Assembly: GCF_019422935.1 (NCBI RefSeq)
Contig: NZ_JAHZCJ010000009.1
Span: forward strand, 23,851 to 87,850
Direction of reading: 5' to 3'
Origin: Desulfovibrio sp.
GTDB taxonomy: Bacteria > Desulfobacterota > Desulfovibrionia > Desulfovibrionales > Desulfovibrionaceae
Length of the DNA: 64,000 nucleotides
This document shows, in pieces, positions 43,816 to 52,695 of the stretch. How positions within the stretch are numbered: position 1 is the stretch's first letter; the number at the start of each line of letters is the position of its first letter. The notes beneath the pieces were generated by a model, which ran no database searches, had not been told where the DNA came from, and saw only the letters and a list, made by a program, of their open reading frames with translations. The translations under genes and the position numbers were made by a program.

Positions 43816-45060
43816 ATGAACACGGAAGCCACGGAATCTCCTGAATCTGACGAGCCGTCGGAGGCCTTGCTGGCCATCAGGGCCAAAAGCATTCTGACCC
43901 TTGGCGGCGAAGGCCCTGCACGGGCCGCCCGCCTCTTTGCCCCGTTGAAAAAGATCGACAACGGCGTGCTGCTGGTGCGCGGCGGGTTGGTGGAGGATGT
44001 TCTGACGTGGTCGCAGGCAAAACTGCCCGCGGGCACGCTGGTGCGGGATGTGGGCGCGGTCTGCCTTGCCCCTGCCTGCGTCAACGCGCACACGCATCTG
44101 GAACTTTCGCATCTGGCGGAGAAAACCCGCTGGGGACGCGGTTTCACCGCCTGGCTGCAAAGCCTCATCCCCCTACTTGGCTCTGCCCCGCAGGCGGATG
44201 CCGTGGAAAGCGCCTGCGCCGCACTGGCCCTGTACGGCACGCTGTACGTGGGAAACATCACTGGCTCCCTGCCCGGCGGCACGGTTCTGGCCGACACGGC
44301 CTGCAATGAGGCGGGGCTGACAGCAAGCCATTTTTGCGAATGGTTTGGCTTTGGCGCGCCCTTTGCCGATGGTGAACGCCCCTGGCCGCCGCGTTGCCGT
44401 CAGGCTCTGGCTGATGATCCCTTTCTCATGGCCCGTTGCGCTCCCGGCGGGCATGCCCTGTATTCCACCGGGCCGGAAATCCTCAGCGCCGCGCGGCAGG
44501 ATTGCTCCCGCATGGGGCGAGTTTTTTCCTTCCACCTTGCGGAATCGCCCGAAGAAACCCAGCTGCTCACATCGGGCAGCGGGCCTTTGCGCGATCTGTA
44601 CGCCGGGGTTGTGCTGCCGCCAGACTGGACTGCGCCGGGTCTGCGCCCGCTGGCCTATGCGGTGAAGCTGGGCCTGCTCGGCCCCGGTACCCTCGCCGTG
44701 CACGGCGTGCAGCTTGACGCGCAGGAAGTGGAGGTGCTGGCAGCCAGCGGCGCGGCCCTGTGCCTGTGCCCGCGCTCGAACCGCAATCTTGGCGTAGGGG
44801 TGCCGCCCGTGCGCGAACTCATGGAAAGCGGTGCGCTGCTGTGCCTTGGCACGGATGGGCTGACCTCCAACCGCGATCTGGACGTGCGCAAGGAGGCGGT
44901 GTGGCTGCGCGAAACAATGGACGTGCCACCGGAAGCTCTGGTGCGCATGCTGACGGTAAACGGCGCTGCCGCCCTGAATCTGCTGGGCTGTGGGGCCGGG
45001 CGGCTGGAAAAGGGCGGGCCTGCGGATTTTTGTGTGTTGCCAGAAAACCTGACCTACTAG
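43816..45060 (+). CDS. Amidohydrolase of the TRZ/ATZ (cytosine/aminofutalosine deaminase-like) family
   Basis: 414 residues from ATG 43816 with GGAGG before it; the longer frame overlaps the YitT gene. Metal ligands: NAHTHLE, SFHLAE, VHGVQLD and CLGTDGLTSN. LELSHL and SNRNLGVG are features I associate with aminodeoxyfutalosine deaminases of the futalosine menaquinone pathway, a plausible role in a quinone-using anaerobe. Guanine or other purine-like deaminase activity cannot be excluded. Confidence 0.75.
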   Translation: MNTEATESPESDEPSEALLAIRAKSILTLGGEGPARAARLFAPLKKIDNGVLLVRGGLVEDVLTWSQAKLPAGTLVRDVGAVCLAPACVNAHTHLELSHLAEKTRWGRGFTAWLQSLIPLLGSAPQADAVESACAALALYGTLYVGNITGSLPGGTVLADTACNEAGLTASHFCEWFGFGAPFADGERPWPPRCRQALADDPFLMARCAPGGHALYSTGPEILSAARQDCSRMGRVFSFHLAESPEETQLLTSGSGPLRDLYAGVVLPPDWTAPGLRPLAYAVKLGLLGPGTLAVHGVQLDAQEVEVLAASGAALCLCPRSNRNLGVGVPPVRELMESGALLCLGTDGLTSNRDLDVRKEAVWLRETMDVPPEALVRMLTVNGAAALNLLGCGAGRLEKGGPADFCVLPENLTY

Positions 45061-45365
45061 CCATCTACGAGCCAACAGCGTTCTTCGAAGATCACGAACA
45101 GTTTTCAGGCCTCTGAAGGCAGCTGCAAATGCCTTGAAATTGTTCTCGATTTCCCGTGTTTGTGTTTGGCGCATAAAGTCCTTGTCAGGGTAATTTGTTG
45201 CTGGCAGTATTCGCCCAGCAGACTGACGCCGTTACGGCATGTATCGCCAGCCTGCCGGGTGCGCCGCCAGGGGGTTTTGCGGCTTATCCGGGTTTGGGGA
45301 TGCCGACCGCGTTATTACTGCAAGCGGCTTGCCGCTTTTTCTTAACCTGCGCCAAGAAGGACAAC
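45061..45365. other. Intergenic region before the Hpt gene
   Basis: The frame of the Hpt gene is open back to 45195, but the upstream codons lack a ribosome site and protein-like composition. No other gene or clear hairpin is seen. Confidence 0.4.
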
Positions 45366-45704
45366 ATGACCGAGGAAGTTTTGGATTGGAAGGAAGCCAT
45401 TGCCAGGGTGCTCAACAAGCGCGACATGTACGTCAAGCTGCTTGCCAAGTTTATTGAAACGGAACGCGACACCCCGTCAAAGGTGGCTCAGGCCCTGAAG
45501 AGCGGCAACAAGGAAGAAGCCCGCAACCTTGTGCACAGCACCAAGGGAGCAGCCGCCAATCTGGGGGCCAAGGCGCTGGCCGCCGCTGCGCTTGAGCTTG
45601 AAATGGCCGTCAAGGCCGGGGCGGATACCGACCGCGCCATGAGCCATTTTTCTGCCGCGCACATGGACACGCTTGTGACCATGCACGCCTTTATGACGCA
45701 GTAG
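45366..45704 (+). CDS. Histidine phosphotransfer (Hpt) domain protein
   Basis: 112 residues, a single four-helix Hpt domain. The phospho-acceptor motif is VHSTKGAAANLGA (HxxKGxxxNxG-like), with EARNLVHS before and ALELEMAVKAG after. It relays phosphate between receiver domains in a phosphorelay; no kinase or receiver gene is adjacent, so it is an orphan. AAGAAGG precedes ATG 45366. A U-rich terminator follows at 45727. Confidence 0.88.
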   Translation: MTEEVLDWKEAIARVLNKRDMYVKLLAKFIETERDTPSKVAQALKSGNKEEARNLVHSTKGAAANLGAKALAAAALELEMAVKAGADTDRAMSHFSAAHMDTLVTMHAFMTQ

Positions 45705-45726
45705 GCTGACTTTGCTGAAAAAGTTG

Positions 45727-45765
45727 AGCCCCTCCGCTGGGATATCCGGCAGAGGGGCTTTTTTT
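45727..45765 (+). terminator. Intrinsic terminator of the Hpt gene
   Basis: Stem AGCCCCTC / GAGGGGCT with a 17-base loop, followed by seven T. Confidence 0.85.
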
Positions 45766-45907
45766 ATGGGCGGCAGGCAATCGCGGGCCTGTTTCTGGCC
45801 GGTGATTCCTGCAATATTTTGAAGTAATAAAAGCGGGGCTGGCTGGATGCCCTTATGCAAAAAGCCCCATTCCCGCAAAATATTTAAATGCCAGTCTGCC
45901 CACAGGC

Positions 45908-46687
45908 CTATGGGCAGAAACACTCGTGCGTTTCGTCCATGAACTGCTCAAGCTTAGCCACAGCCTTGCGAAGTTCACTCTCAACCTGTTGATGTTTTTC
46001 CGGCGTGTCGCGAAAGGCGGGCAGGGAGACGCTCATGGCGCAGTCCACGCGCCCGGCAAAGGTAACAGGCACGGCATAGCAATGCAGCTGCGGGTTGATT
46101 TCGCCAATATCTCTGGCAATGGCCCCCTGACGTACCTTTTGCAGCTCTTCCAGAAAAGCGTCCATGTCAAAAGGCTCGGTGCAGAGCTCCCCGGCAAAAA
46201 GGGCGACCACTTCCTCCCTTTTGCACTGGCTGAGCAGCGCCTTGCCCAGGGCCGTTTTGCGGGCGGGCATGCGCGACCCCACGCGGGAAATGATCTGGAT
46301 AGGCTCGCGCGAATCCACCTTGGCTATGTAGAGCACTTCGGTATGGGAGAGAATGCCCAGCTGGCAGATTTCGGCGCAGGCGTCCACCACCTGCCGCATG
46401 CAGGCCTGCGCCTGCGCCATGAGGGGATCCTGCGTGCGGAAACCCTCTGAAAACAGGTACAGGCCCCGGCCCAGTTCATACCGGCCAGAGAGTTTGTCTC
46501 TGCGAACGAAATCATGCTGTTGCAGGGTCTCAAGAATGGGCGAAATTGTGCCCTTGCTGCTGCCGATGCACTGGGCAAGCTGGGTTAGCGTGAGGCCGTG
46601 TTCTGTATCAGCCAGAGCTTCAAGGAGTGAAATGACCCGCTGGGTCGGCATGTGGACGGTTGGTTTTTGTTGGTCTTGCATGCCCAT
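45908..46687 (-). CDS. IclR-family transcriptional regulator
   Basis: 259 residues. N-terminal HTH (LTLTQLAQCIGSSKGTISPILETLQQH) and a C-terminal IclR effector domain (YIAKVDSREPIQIISRVGSRMPARKTALGKALLSQ, CAMSVSLPAF). It is divergent from the permease/aldolase/dehydratase genes, as YjhI is beside yjhHGF in E. coli, so it probably controls them in response to a sugar acid. The start could be ATG 46687 or 46681; neither has a strong ribosome site. Confidence 0.9.
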   Translation of the reverse strand: MGMQDQQKPTVHMPTQRVISLLEALADTEHGLTLTQLAQCIGSSKGTISPILETLQQHDFVRRDKLSGRYELGRGLYLFSEGFRTQDPLMAQAQACMRQVVDACAEICQLGILSHTEVLYIAKVDSREPIQIISRVGSRMPARKTALGKALLSQCKREEVVALFAGELCTEPFDMDAFLEELQKVRQGAIARDIGEINPQLHCYAVPVTFAGRVDCAMSVSLPAFRDTPEKHQQVESELRKAVAKLEQFMDETHECFCP

Positions 46688-46735
46688 TGTTTTGCACGGA
46701 AAAATAATTTTTTCAAGAAATGCTCGGAGGGATGC

Positions 46736-46798
46736 TTGACGCAGATTGTTTGTCCGTATAGTTTGTATTTACGTATTAAGTTCGCATATACAAACAAT
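46736..46798 (+). promoter_or_regulatory. Divergent promoter region with long-armed inverted repeat
   Basis: -35-like TTGACG (46736-46741) with TATAGT at 46757-46762 (15-base spacer, short). ATTGTTTGT (46745-46753) is repeated in inverse as ACAAACAAT (46790-46798), 36 bases apart, and the intervening sequence has one more TTTGT. Likely IclR half-sites flanking or overlapping the permease promoter. Confidence 0.5.
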
Positions 46799-46829
46799 AA
46801 GGCTGCAATCCTGAAAAGAGGGTGACCAA

Positions 46830-48164
46830 ATGGGAACAACGGGTGCTCTGATTATTCTTGGCGTGACAATCGTCGGCATCGTGATGCTGTGCGTGCGTTA
46901 CAGGGTTCATGCATTTTTGGCGCTTATGGCTGCCTGCGCCTTTTTGGGGATTGCCAGCGGCATGCCCCTGGGGGCCATTGGCTCCTCCATTGAAAAGGGC
47001 ATGGGCAATACCCTGGGCTTTCTGGCTCCCATCCTCGCGCTGGGCGCGTTCATGGGCAAGATGCTTGAAGTTTCGGGCGGCGCGCAGCGGCTCGCCAAAT
47101 CGCTTATTGGCGTTTTTGGTCAGACCAAGGCCTACTGGGCCATGCTCATCATCGGCTACATCTGCGGCATCCCCGTGTTTGCCCAGGTGGGTATGGTGCT
47201 CCTGATGCCCCTGGCCTTCTCTATTTCCAAGGAATCCAAGCTTTCCATTCTGCTGGTGGCTCTTTCTCTCTACACCGGCCTGCTGGTTGTGCACTGCGTT
47301 GTGCCGCCGCATCCCGCAGCCATGGCAATTGCCAAGGAACTGAACGCCGACGTGGGCAAGGTGATCCTTTACGGCCTCATCCTGGTGGTGCCCGGCGCTG
47401 TCATCGGCGGCCCCATTTTTGCCAAGTACATCAGCAAGCGCATCAATGTGCCGCTGCCTGAAGGGGCCGTTACCACGGTTATCAGCAAGGATGGCCGCGA
47501 TCTGCCCAACTTTGGCGGAACCCTGCTGCTGACCCTGCTGCCGCTGATCCTCATGATCGGCAAGACCGTGGTGGAATTTTCCTCCAGCAAGGATGCGGCC
47601 TACATGCCCCTGGTGGAATTTTTGGGCCATCCTGTGATCGCCCTGTTCATTTCTGCCGTAGCTTCCCTGATCTTCCTCGGCGTGAAGCGGGGCTTCAGCT
47701 CCATTGAACTGAGCGGCTTCTGCGACAAATCCCTCCTGCCCATGGTTTCCATTCTGCTGGTTATTGGCGCTGCGGGCAGCTTCAACAAGGTCATCATGGA
47801 TTCCGGCATGGGCAACGTGCTCAAGGACGTGCTGGTCACGCTCAACATGCACCCGGTCATCATGGCCTGGCTGATTGCTTCCATCATGCGCTTTGCCCTT
47901 GGCAGCGCCACCGTCGCCATGATGACGGCTGCGGGCTTTATCAGCCCTGTGCTGGCCGTGCATCCTGTTGACCCTGCGCTCATGTGCATTTCCATCGGCG
48001 CTGGGGCCATCGGCTGGTCGCACGTTACGGACTCCGGCTTCTGGTTCTTCCGCGAATTTTTGAACATGTCGGTCAAAGACATGTATATGTCCTTCACGTT
48101 ATCTGGCTGCATTGTGTCGATCATCACGGCGATATTCTGCTACCTGGCATCGTTCGTTATCTAA
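46830..48164 (+). CDS. GntP-family sugar-acid permease
   Basis: 444 residues, about twelve helices, with the GntP hallmarks LGFLAPILALGAFMGKMLEVSGGA, GIPVFAQVGMVLLMPLAF, VVPPHPAAMAIA and SATVAMMTAAGF. The family imports gluconate, idonate and related acids with protons. It heads a plus-strand cluster with an aldolase and a dehydratase, matching E. coli YjhF. GAGGG precedes the ATG. Confidence 0.92.
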   Translation: MGTTGALIILGVTIVGIVMLCVRYRVHAFLALMAACAFLGIASGMPLGAIGSSIEKGMGNTLGFLAPILALGAFMGKMLEVSGGAQRLAKSLIGVFGQTKAYWAMLIIGYICGIPVFAQVGMVLLMPLAFSISKESKLSILLVALSLYTGLLVVHCVVPPHPAAMAIAKELNADVGKVILYGLILVVPGAVIGGPIFAKYISKRINVPLPEGAVTTVISKDGRDLPNFGGTLLLTLLPLILMIGKTVVEFSSSKDAAYMPLVEFLGHPVIALFISAVASLIFLGVKRGFSSIELSGFCDKSLLPMVSILLVIGAAGSFNKVIMDSGMGNVLKDVLVTLNMHPVIMAWLIASIMRFALGSATVAMMTAAGFISPVLAVHPVDPALMCISIGAGAIGWSHVTDSGFWFFREFLNMSVKDMYMSFTLSGCIVSIITAIFCYLASFVI

Positions 48165-48185
48165 CTGAGCTATACGGAGATTATG

Positions 48186-49064
48186 ATGAAATATATAACG
48201 CCCACACTTACCGCGCTGAAAAGCAAAACAGAAATCGACGTACAGTCGTGCCTCAAGCACTACGACTTTCTTATCAATGCCGGTATTGACGGCGCGGCCA
48301 TATTCGGCAGTTCCGGCGAATTTCCGCACCTTTCTGTTGAAGAACGCAAGAGCCTGATTTCTGAGGCCATCAAACACATCGACCGCCGTATGCAGGTGCT
48401 TATCGGCACTGGCGACATGCGGGTTGAAGAATGTGTCGCCATGTCCAACTTTGCCTTTGAACAGGGTGCGGACGGCGTGATGGTGGTGGGGCCGTGGTAT
48501 TTTGCCCTCACCGATGCGGACGTGATGAGCTACTTCGGCGCGGTGGCGGAGCAGGTGCGCGGCAAGGTGTACATCTACAACTATCCTGACCGCACCGGAT
48601 ACACCATTTCGCCCAGCGTGGTGCTTGAACTCGCCCGCCGCTATCCCAATATTGTGGGCATCAAGGATACCATTCCCGACATGGCCCACACGGTGGAGCT
48701 TATCCAGACCGTCAAGGGCAACATCCCCTCCTTTGAAGTGCTGAGCGGCTTTGACCATAACTTTGCGTCAAACATTCTGGCTGGTGGTGACGGCTGCATT
48801 GCGGCTGTTTCCAACGTGCGCCCCGACCTGTGCGTGGCCTGGCGCGATGCCATGAAGGCCCGTGATTTTGACGGCACCATGAAGTATCAGCAGTTGTTCA
48901 ACCGCATTGTGGGCGTGTACGGATTCTCCTCGCCCTTTATGGCGGCCATGAAGGGCCTGCTTGTGGATGCGGGCATTTTTGCCTCTGCCACGGTTGCGTC
49001 CCCCTATCAGGAGGCAACTTCTGCCCAGATGTTTGCCGTGCGGGAATTCATGCGCGGTTTTTAG
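48186..49064 (+). CDS. DapA-family aldolase (2-keto-3-deoxy sugar acid aldolase, YjhH/YagE-like)
   Basis: 292 residues from ATG 48186 (6 bases after GGAG; the ATG one codon earlier is too close). Class I aldolase of the DHDPS/NAL superfamily: GSSGEFPHLSVEER, YNYPDRTGYTIS with the catalytic Tyr, and Schiff-base Lys in IVGIKDT. With the neighbouring dehydratase it would split 2-keto-3-deoxypentonate to pyruvate and glycolaldehyde. The exact sugar acid is inferred from synteny with yjhHG. Confidence 0.88.
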   Translation: MKYITPTLTALKSKTEIDVQSCLKHYDFLINAGIDGAAIFGSSGEFPHLSVEERKSLISEAIKHIDRRMQVLIGTGDMRVEECVAMSNFAFEQGADGVMVVGPWYFALTDADVMSYFGAVAEQVRGKVYIYNYPDRTGYTISPSVVLELARRYPNIVGIKDTIPDMAHTVELIQTVKGNIPSFEVLSGFDHNFASNILAGGDGCIAAVSNVRPDLCVAWRDAMKARDFDGTMKYQQLFNRIVGVYGFSSPFMAAMKGLLVDAGIFASATVASPYQEATSAQMFAVREFMRGF

Positions 49065-49176
49065 GGCATTTCAAGCGTGAAATGCCCAGATGGAGCAATC
49101 GGCGTTGGTTACGCAGACGCCGTCACGGTTTCAGGGCCTTGTAATGATGCAAAGGGCGGCCTCCCTCAGGCCGCCC
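49064..49176 (+). other. Two perfect hairpins between aldolase and dehydratase genes
   Basis: GGGCATTTCA-AGCG-TGAAATGCCC (49064-49087) and GGGCGGCCT-CCCTC-AGGCCGCCC (49154-49176). Without U-tracts they may protect the upstream mRNA from exonucleases or set different levels for the two enzymes. Confidence 0.55.
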
Positions 49177-49213
49177 GCTGAAACCGGCAACTTCTCAACA
49201 AAGAGAGTATGCT

Positions 49214-51184
49214 ATGTCCATTGCAGATATTTACGCCAATCCGCAGAACGATGTATATGATGTAAAGACCCATGCTTCCGGCCCCAAGGGTTCGCTGCCG
49301 CTCACTGGCGACATGCTGCGCGAACTGCCCTGCGGCGATATTTTCGGCATGACCCTGGATGCGGGCATGGGCTGGAAGCCCGAAGATATTCTTGGCCCCA
49401 ACGTGCTGATCATCAGCACCCTTGGCGGCAAGCGCAACGACGACGGCACCCCCGATGCCCTGGGCCTGCACGTGGGCCACTGGGAGCTGGGATTGCAGAT
49501 TTCCGCCGCCAGCAAGGAGATCAAACAGCAGAAGGGCGTGCCTTTTGCCTCATACGTGACCGACCCCTGCGACGGTCGCACCCAGGGCACCACTGGCATG
49601 TATGACTCCCTGCCCTTCCGTAACGATGCTGCCATGGTCTTCCGCAGGCAGATCCGCTCCCTGCCCACCGTTGGCGCTGTTATCGGCGTTGCCAGCTGCG
49701 ACAAGGGTCTGCCCGCAACCATGATGGCTCTGGCCTCCATGCACGACCTGCCCTGCGTGCTCGTGCCCGGCGGTTCGACCCTGCCCCCCACCGACGGCGA
49801 AGACCTCGGCAAGGTGCAGACCATCGGCGCGCGTTACTCCAACAACGAACTGAGCCTTGAGGACGCAGCCCGCCTTGGCTGCCGCGCCTGCGGTTCCGCT
49901 GGCGGCGGCTGCCAGTTCCTCGGCACTGCCGGCACTTCGCAGGTTGTGGCCGAAGGTCTTGGTCTGGCCCTGCCGCACACGGCCCTTGCCCCCTCTGGCG
50001 AACCCGTGTGGGTGGAAGTGGGCCGTCAGTCGGCCAAGGCCGTGATGGGCCTGCTGAAAAAAGGCATCACCATCAAGGATATCATCACCGACAAGGCCAT
50101 TGAAAACGCCATGATGGTGCATGCGGCCTTTGGCGGTTCCACCAACCTGCTGCTGCATCTGCCCGCCATTGCCCATGCGGGCGGTTGCCATCGCCCCACG
50201 GTGGAAGACTGGGCTCGTGTGAACAGCATGGCCCCCCGTCTGGTCAGCGTGCTGCCCAACGGCCCCGTGTATCATCCCACTGTCCGCGCCTTTATGGCTG
50301 GCGGCGTGCCGGAAGTCATGCTGCACCTGCGCGACCTTGGCCTGCTGCATCTGGACGCACTCACCGTTACCGGCCATACCGTGGGCGAAAACCTTGAATG
50401 GTGGGAAAAGAGCGAACGCCGCGCCCACTTCCGCCGCATGCTCAAGGAGCTGGACAACGTGGAGCCGGACGATGTGATCATGTCGCCCGCCCGCGCCAAG
50501 GAGCGCGGACTGACCTCCACCATTACCTTCCCCGTGGGCAATATTGCGCCCGAGGGTTCGGTCATCAAGTCCACGGCCATTGACCCCACGGTCATCAATG
50601 CTGACGGCGTTTACCGCCACACGGCGGCCATCAAGGTTTTCACCGCCGAGCCTGACGCCATCAAGGCCATCAAGGCCGGAAAGATCGAAAAGGGCGATAT
50701 GCTGGTGGTTATCGGCGGCGGCCCCTGCGGCACCGGTATGGAAGAAACCTATCAGCTCACCTCGGCGCTCAAGCATCTGTCGTATGGCAAGTATGTGTGC
50801 CTGCTGACGGACGCGCGCTTCTCCGGCGTTTCCACCGGTGCCTGCGTTGGCCATATCGGGCCGGAAGCACTGGTGGGCGGCCCTGTTTCCAAGCTGCGCG
50901 ACGGCGATATTGTGGAAATGGTCGTGGACTGCAACAAGCTGGAAGGCCGCGTCAACTTTATCGGCACTGACCCGCAGCATCCCCTCACGCCCGAGGAAGG
51001 CGCCAAGGTTCTTGCCGGGCGCGAAACGCACCCCGGCCTCAAGCCCGCGCCCGCCCTGCCTGACGACACCCGCCTGTGGGCGGCCTTGCAGGCCGTGAGC
51101 GGCGGCACCTGGGGCGGCAGCGTGTATGATGTGGACAAGATTGTCACAGTGCTTGAGGCTGGCAAAAAAGCCCTGGGCATGTAG
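49214..51184 (+). CDS. Sugar-acid dehydratase of the IlvD/EDD superfamily (YjhG/YagF type, likely D-xylonate)
   Basis: 656 residues, the length of E. coli YjhG/YagF (655) and longer than IlvD. Fe-S ligand cysteines appear in TDPCDGRTQG, GVASCDKGLPA and CRACGSAGGGCQFLGTAGTSQ; metal-site regions in AAFGGSTNLLLHLPAIAHAGG and the C-terminal LTDARFSGVSTGACVGHIGPEA. It would dehydrate a pentonate to 2-keto-3-deoxypentonate for the aldolase encoded upstream. A terminator follows at 51214. Confidence 0.9.
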   Translation: MSIADIYANPQNDVYDVKTHASGPKGSLPLTGDMLRELPCGDIFGMTLDAGMGWKPEDILGPNVLIISTLGGKRNDDGTPDALGLHVGHWELGLQISAASKEIKQQKGVPFASYVTDPCDGRTQGTTGMYDSLPFRNDAAMVFRRQIRSLPTVGAVIGVASCDKGLPATMMALASMHDLPCVLVPGGSTLPPTDGEDLGKVQTIGARYSNNELSLEDAARLGCRACGSAGGGCQFLGTAGTSQVVAEGLGLALPHTALAPSGEPVWVEVGRQSAKAVMGLLKKGITIKDIITDKAIENAMMVHAAFGGSTNLLLHLPAIAHAGGCHRPTVEDWARVNSMAPRLVSVLPNGPVYHPTVRAFMAGGVPEVMLHLRDLGLLHLDALTVTGHTVGENLEWWEKSERRAHFRRMLKELDNVEPDDVIMSPARAKERGLTSTITFPVGNIAPEGSVIKSTAIDPTVINADGVYRHTAAIKVFTAEPDAIKAIKAGKIEKGDMLVVIGGGPCGTGMEETYQLTSALKHLSYGKYVCLLTDARFSGVSTGACVGHIGPEALVGGPVSKLRDGDIVEMVVDCNKLEGRVNFIGTDPQHPLTPEEGAKVLAGRETHPGLKPAPALPDDTRLWAALQAVSGGTWGGSVYDVDKIVTVLEAGKKALGM

Positions 51185-51213
51185 CAGACCCCTTAGACTG
51201 ATAGTGCAATAAA

Positions 51214-51246
51214 AAAGGGCCGTCCCGTGATTCGGGGCGGCCCTTT
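51214..51246 (+). terminator. Terminator between convergent dehydratase and mtaD genes
   Basis: AAAGGGCCG / CGGCCCTTT with an inner CCC/GGG, preceded by an A-run that would give U on the minus strand, so it may serve both directions. Confidence 0.75.
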
Positions 51247-51268
51247 GACATAGACAAATGAAAAACTG

Positions 51269-52588
51269 TTACGCGCCAGACGCCTCAAGCACAAAGCGGC
51301 GCACGTTGCGCATTTCTTCGCACAGGGCAGGGTAGTCGAAGCGGGTAAAGCGCCCGTCCTGATACAGAACCTCGCCGCCCACCATGGTCATGCGGGTTTC
51401 CATGCCCGTGGCCGCATACACAAGGTGCGACACTTCATTATACATGGGTTGCAGGTTCGGTTCGTTGAGATCAAGGGCCACGCAGTCGGCTGCCTTGCCG
51501 GGGGCCAGCGAGCCAAGGCGTTCATCGTGCATGGCGGCTGCGCCGCCGAGGGTCGCCATATCCAGCACCTGCGCCGCAGGCAGCAGTGTGGGATCAAGCC
51601 CTGTGAGCTTGTGCAGCAGGGCGGCGCGGCCCATTTCTGAAAACATGTTCAGCCTGTTGTTGCTGGCAGCGCCATCCGTGCCAAGGCCCACATGCATGCC
51701 GCGCGCCAGCATGGCCGCCACCGGAGCAGCGCCCGAGGCCAGCTTCATGTTGGACGATGGATTGTGGGCCACCACGGCCTGTTGTCGAGCCAGCAGGTCA
51801 AGCTCCGCCGAGGTCACATCCACCACATGGGCAAGGGTGCAGGGCACGTCGAGCAGGCCGAGGCCGCGGCAGTATTCCGTAGGCCTTTTACCTTGGGCAG
51901 ACAGACATATCTGCGTTTCTGACGGGGTTTCCGCCAGATGAATGTGCAGGGGCAGGGCAAGCTCCTGCGCGAGGTCGCGGGAGGCTGTCAGAATCTCCGG
52001 TGTGGTGGTGTAGACGCTGTGCGGGTTCACGGCCACGCGCAGGCGCTCGTGATTGCGATATTTTTCCGCCAGGGCGCGGGTGGCGTGCAGCGCTGCCTCC
52101 GGCCCCGGAAAAGCCGCAGAAGGAAAGGCAAAAACCGCTTCGCCGCCCAGGCAGCGCAGACCTGCCGTGTCGGCGGCTTCAAAGACCGATTCTTCAAAAA
52201 GATACATGTCCACGCAGGCGGTGGTGCCCGTGCGCAGCATTTCTGCATATCCAAGCAGGCTGCCGAGGCGCACCATTTCCGGCGTCAGCTTTTGCTCCAC
52301 GGGAAAAATACTCTGGTTCAGCCAGTCCATGAGCGGCATGTCGTCGGCAAGCCCGCGCAGAAAGGTCATGGCCGCATGGGTGTGGGCGTTGACGAGGCCC
52401 GGCAGAACGAGCATGTTTTCGAAGTGCAGGGTGTTGCCGGACTGCCAGTTCTGGGTGATCTCGGCGGTGGGGCCGACTGCGGCAACCAGACCCTTGTCGA
52501 TGGCCAGAGAGGCCTTTTCTATAACGCGGCGCTGCTCGTCCTGAGTGACGATGCAGGCGGCATGGAGCAATGTGTCGCAGTGGCGCAT
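51269..52588 (-). CDS. mtaD: 5-methylthioadenosine/S-adenosylhomocysteine deaminase
   Basis: 439-residue amidohydrolase that deaminates methylthioadenosine and adenosylhomocysteine in methionine salvage. Metal and active-site motifs: GLVNAHTHAAMTFLRGLADDMPL, HIHLAETPSE, LAHVVDVT, AHNPSSNMKLASG and GLGTDGAASNN. These spacings match MtaD better than chlorohydrolases. GGAGAAAC precedes the ATG. It is divergent from the hydrolase gene at 52696. Confidence 0.92.
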   Translation of the reverse strand: MRHCDTLLHAACIVTQDEQRRVIEKASLAIDKGLVAAVGPTAEITQNWQSGNTLHFENMLVLPGLVNAHTHAAMTFLRGLADDMPLMDWLNQSIFPVEQKLTPEMVRLGSLLGYAEMLRTGTTACVDMYLFEESVFEAADTAGLRCLGGEAVFAFPSAAFPGPEAALHATRALAEKYRNHERLRVAVNPHSVYTTTPEILTASRDLAQELALPLHIHLAETPSETQICLSAQGKRPTEYCRGLGLLDVPCTLAHVVDVTSAELDLLARQQAVVAHNPSSNMKLASGAAPVAAMLARGMHVGLGTDGAASNNRLNMFSEMGRAALLHKLTGLDPTLLPAAQVLDMATLGGAAAMHDERLGSLAPGKAADCVALDLNEPNLQPMYNEVSHLVYAATGMETRMTMVGGEVLYQDGRFTRFDYPALCEEMRNVRRFVLEASGA

Positions 52589-52695
52589 GCGTTTCTCCGC
52601 AGACAGGTTGGCGTGATATTTCCATTAATGACGCGAGATTTCAGGTGTAGCGCCCTGGCTCGCGCTTGGCAAGAGTTCTTGCCGTACCGGGTTGA

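Noticed and set aside
42756..44306. Minus-strand open frame of 516 codons
   Set aside because: Covers three plus-strand genes in antisense; His/Gln-rich composition and no domain.
49550..51031. Minus-strand open frame of 493 codons
   Set aside because: Opposite the sugar-acid dehydratase gene, which has complete family motifs; antisense artefact.
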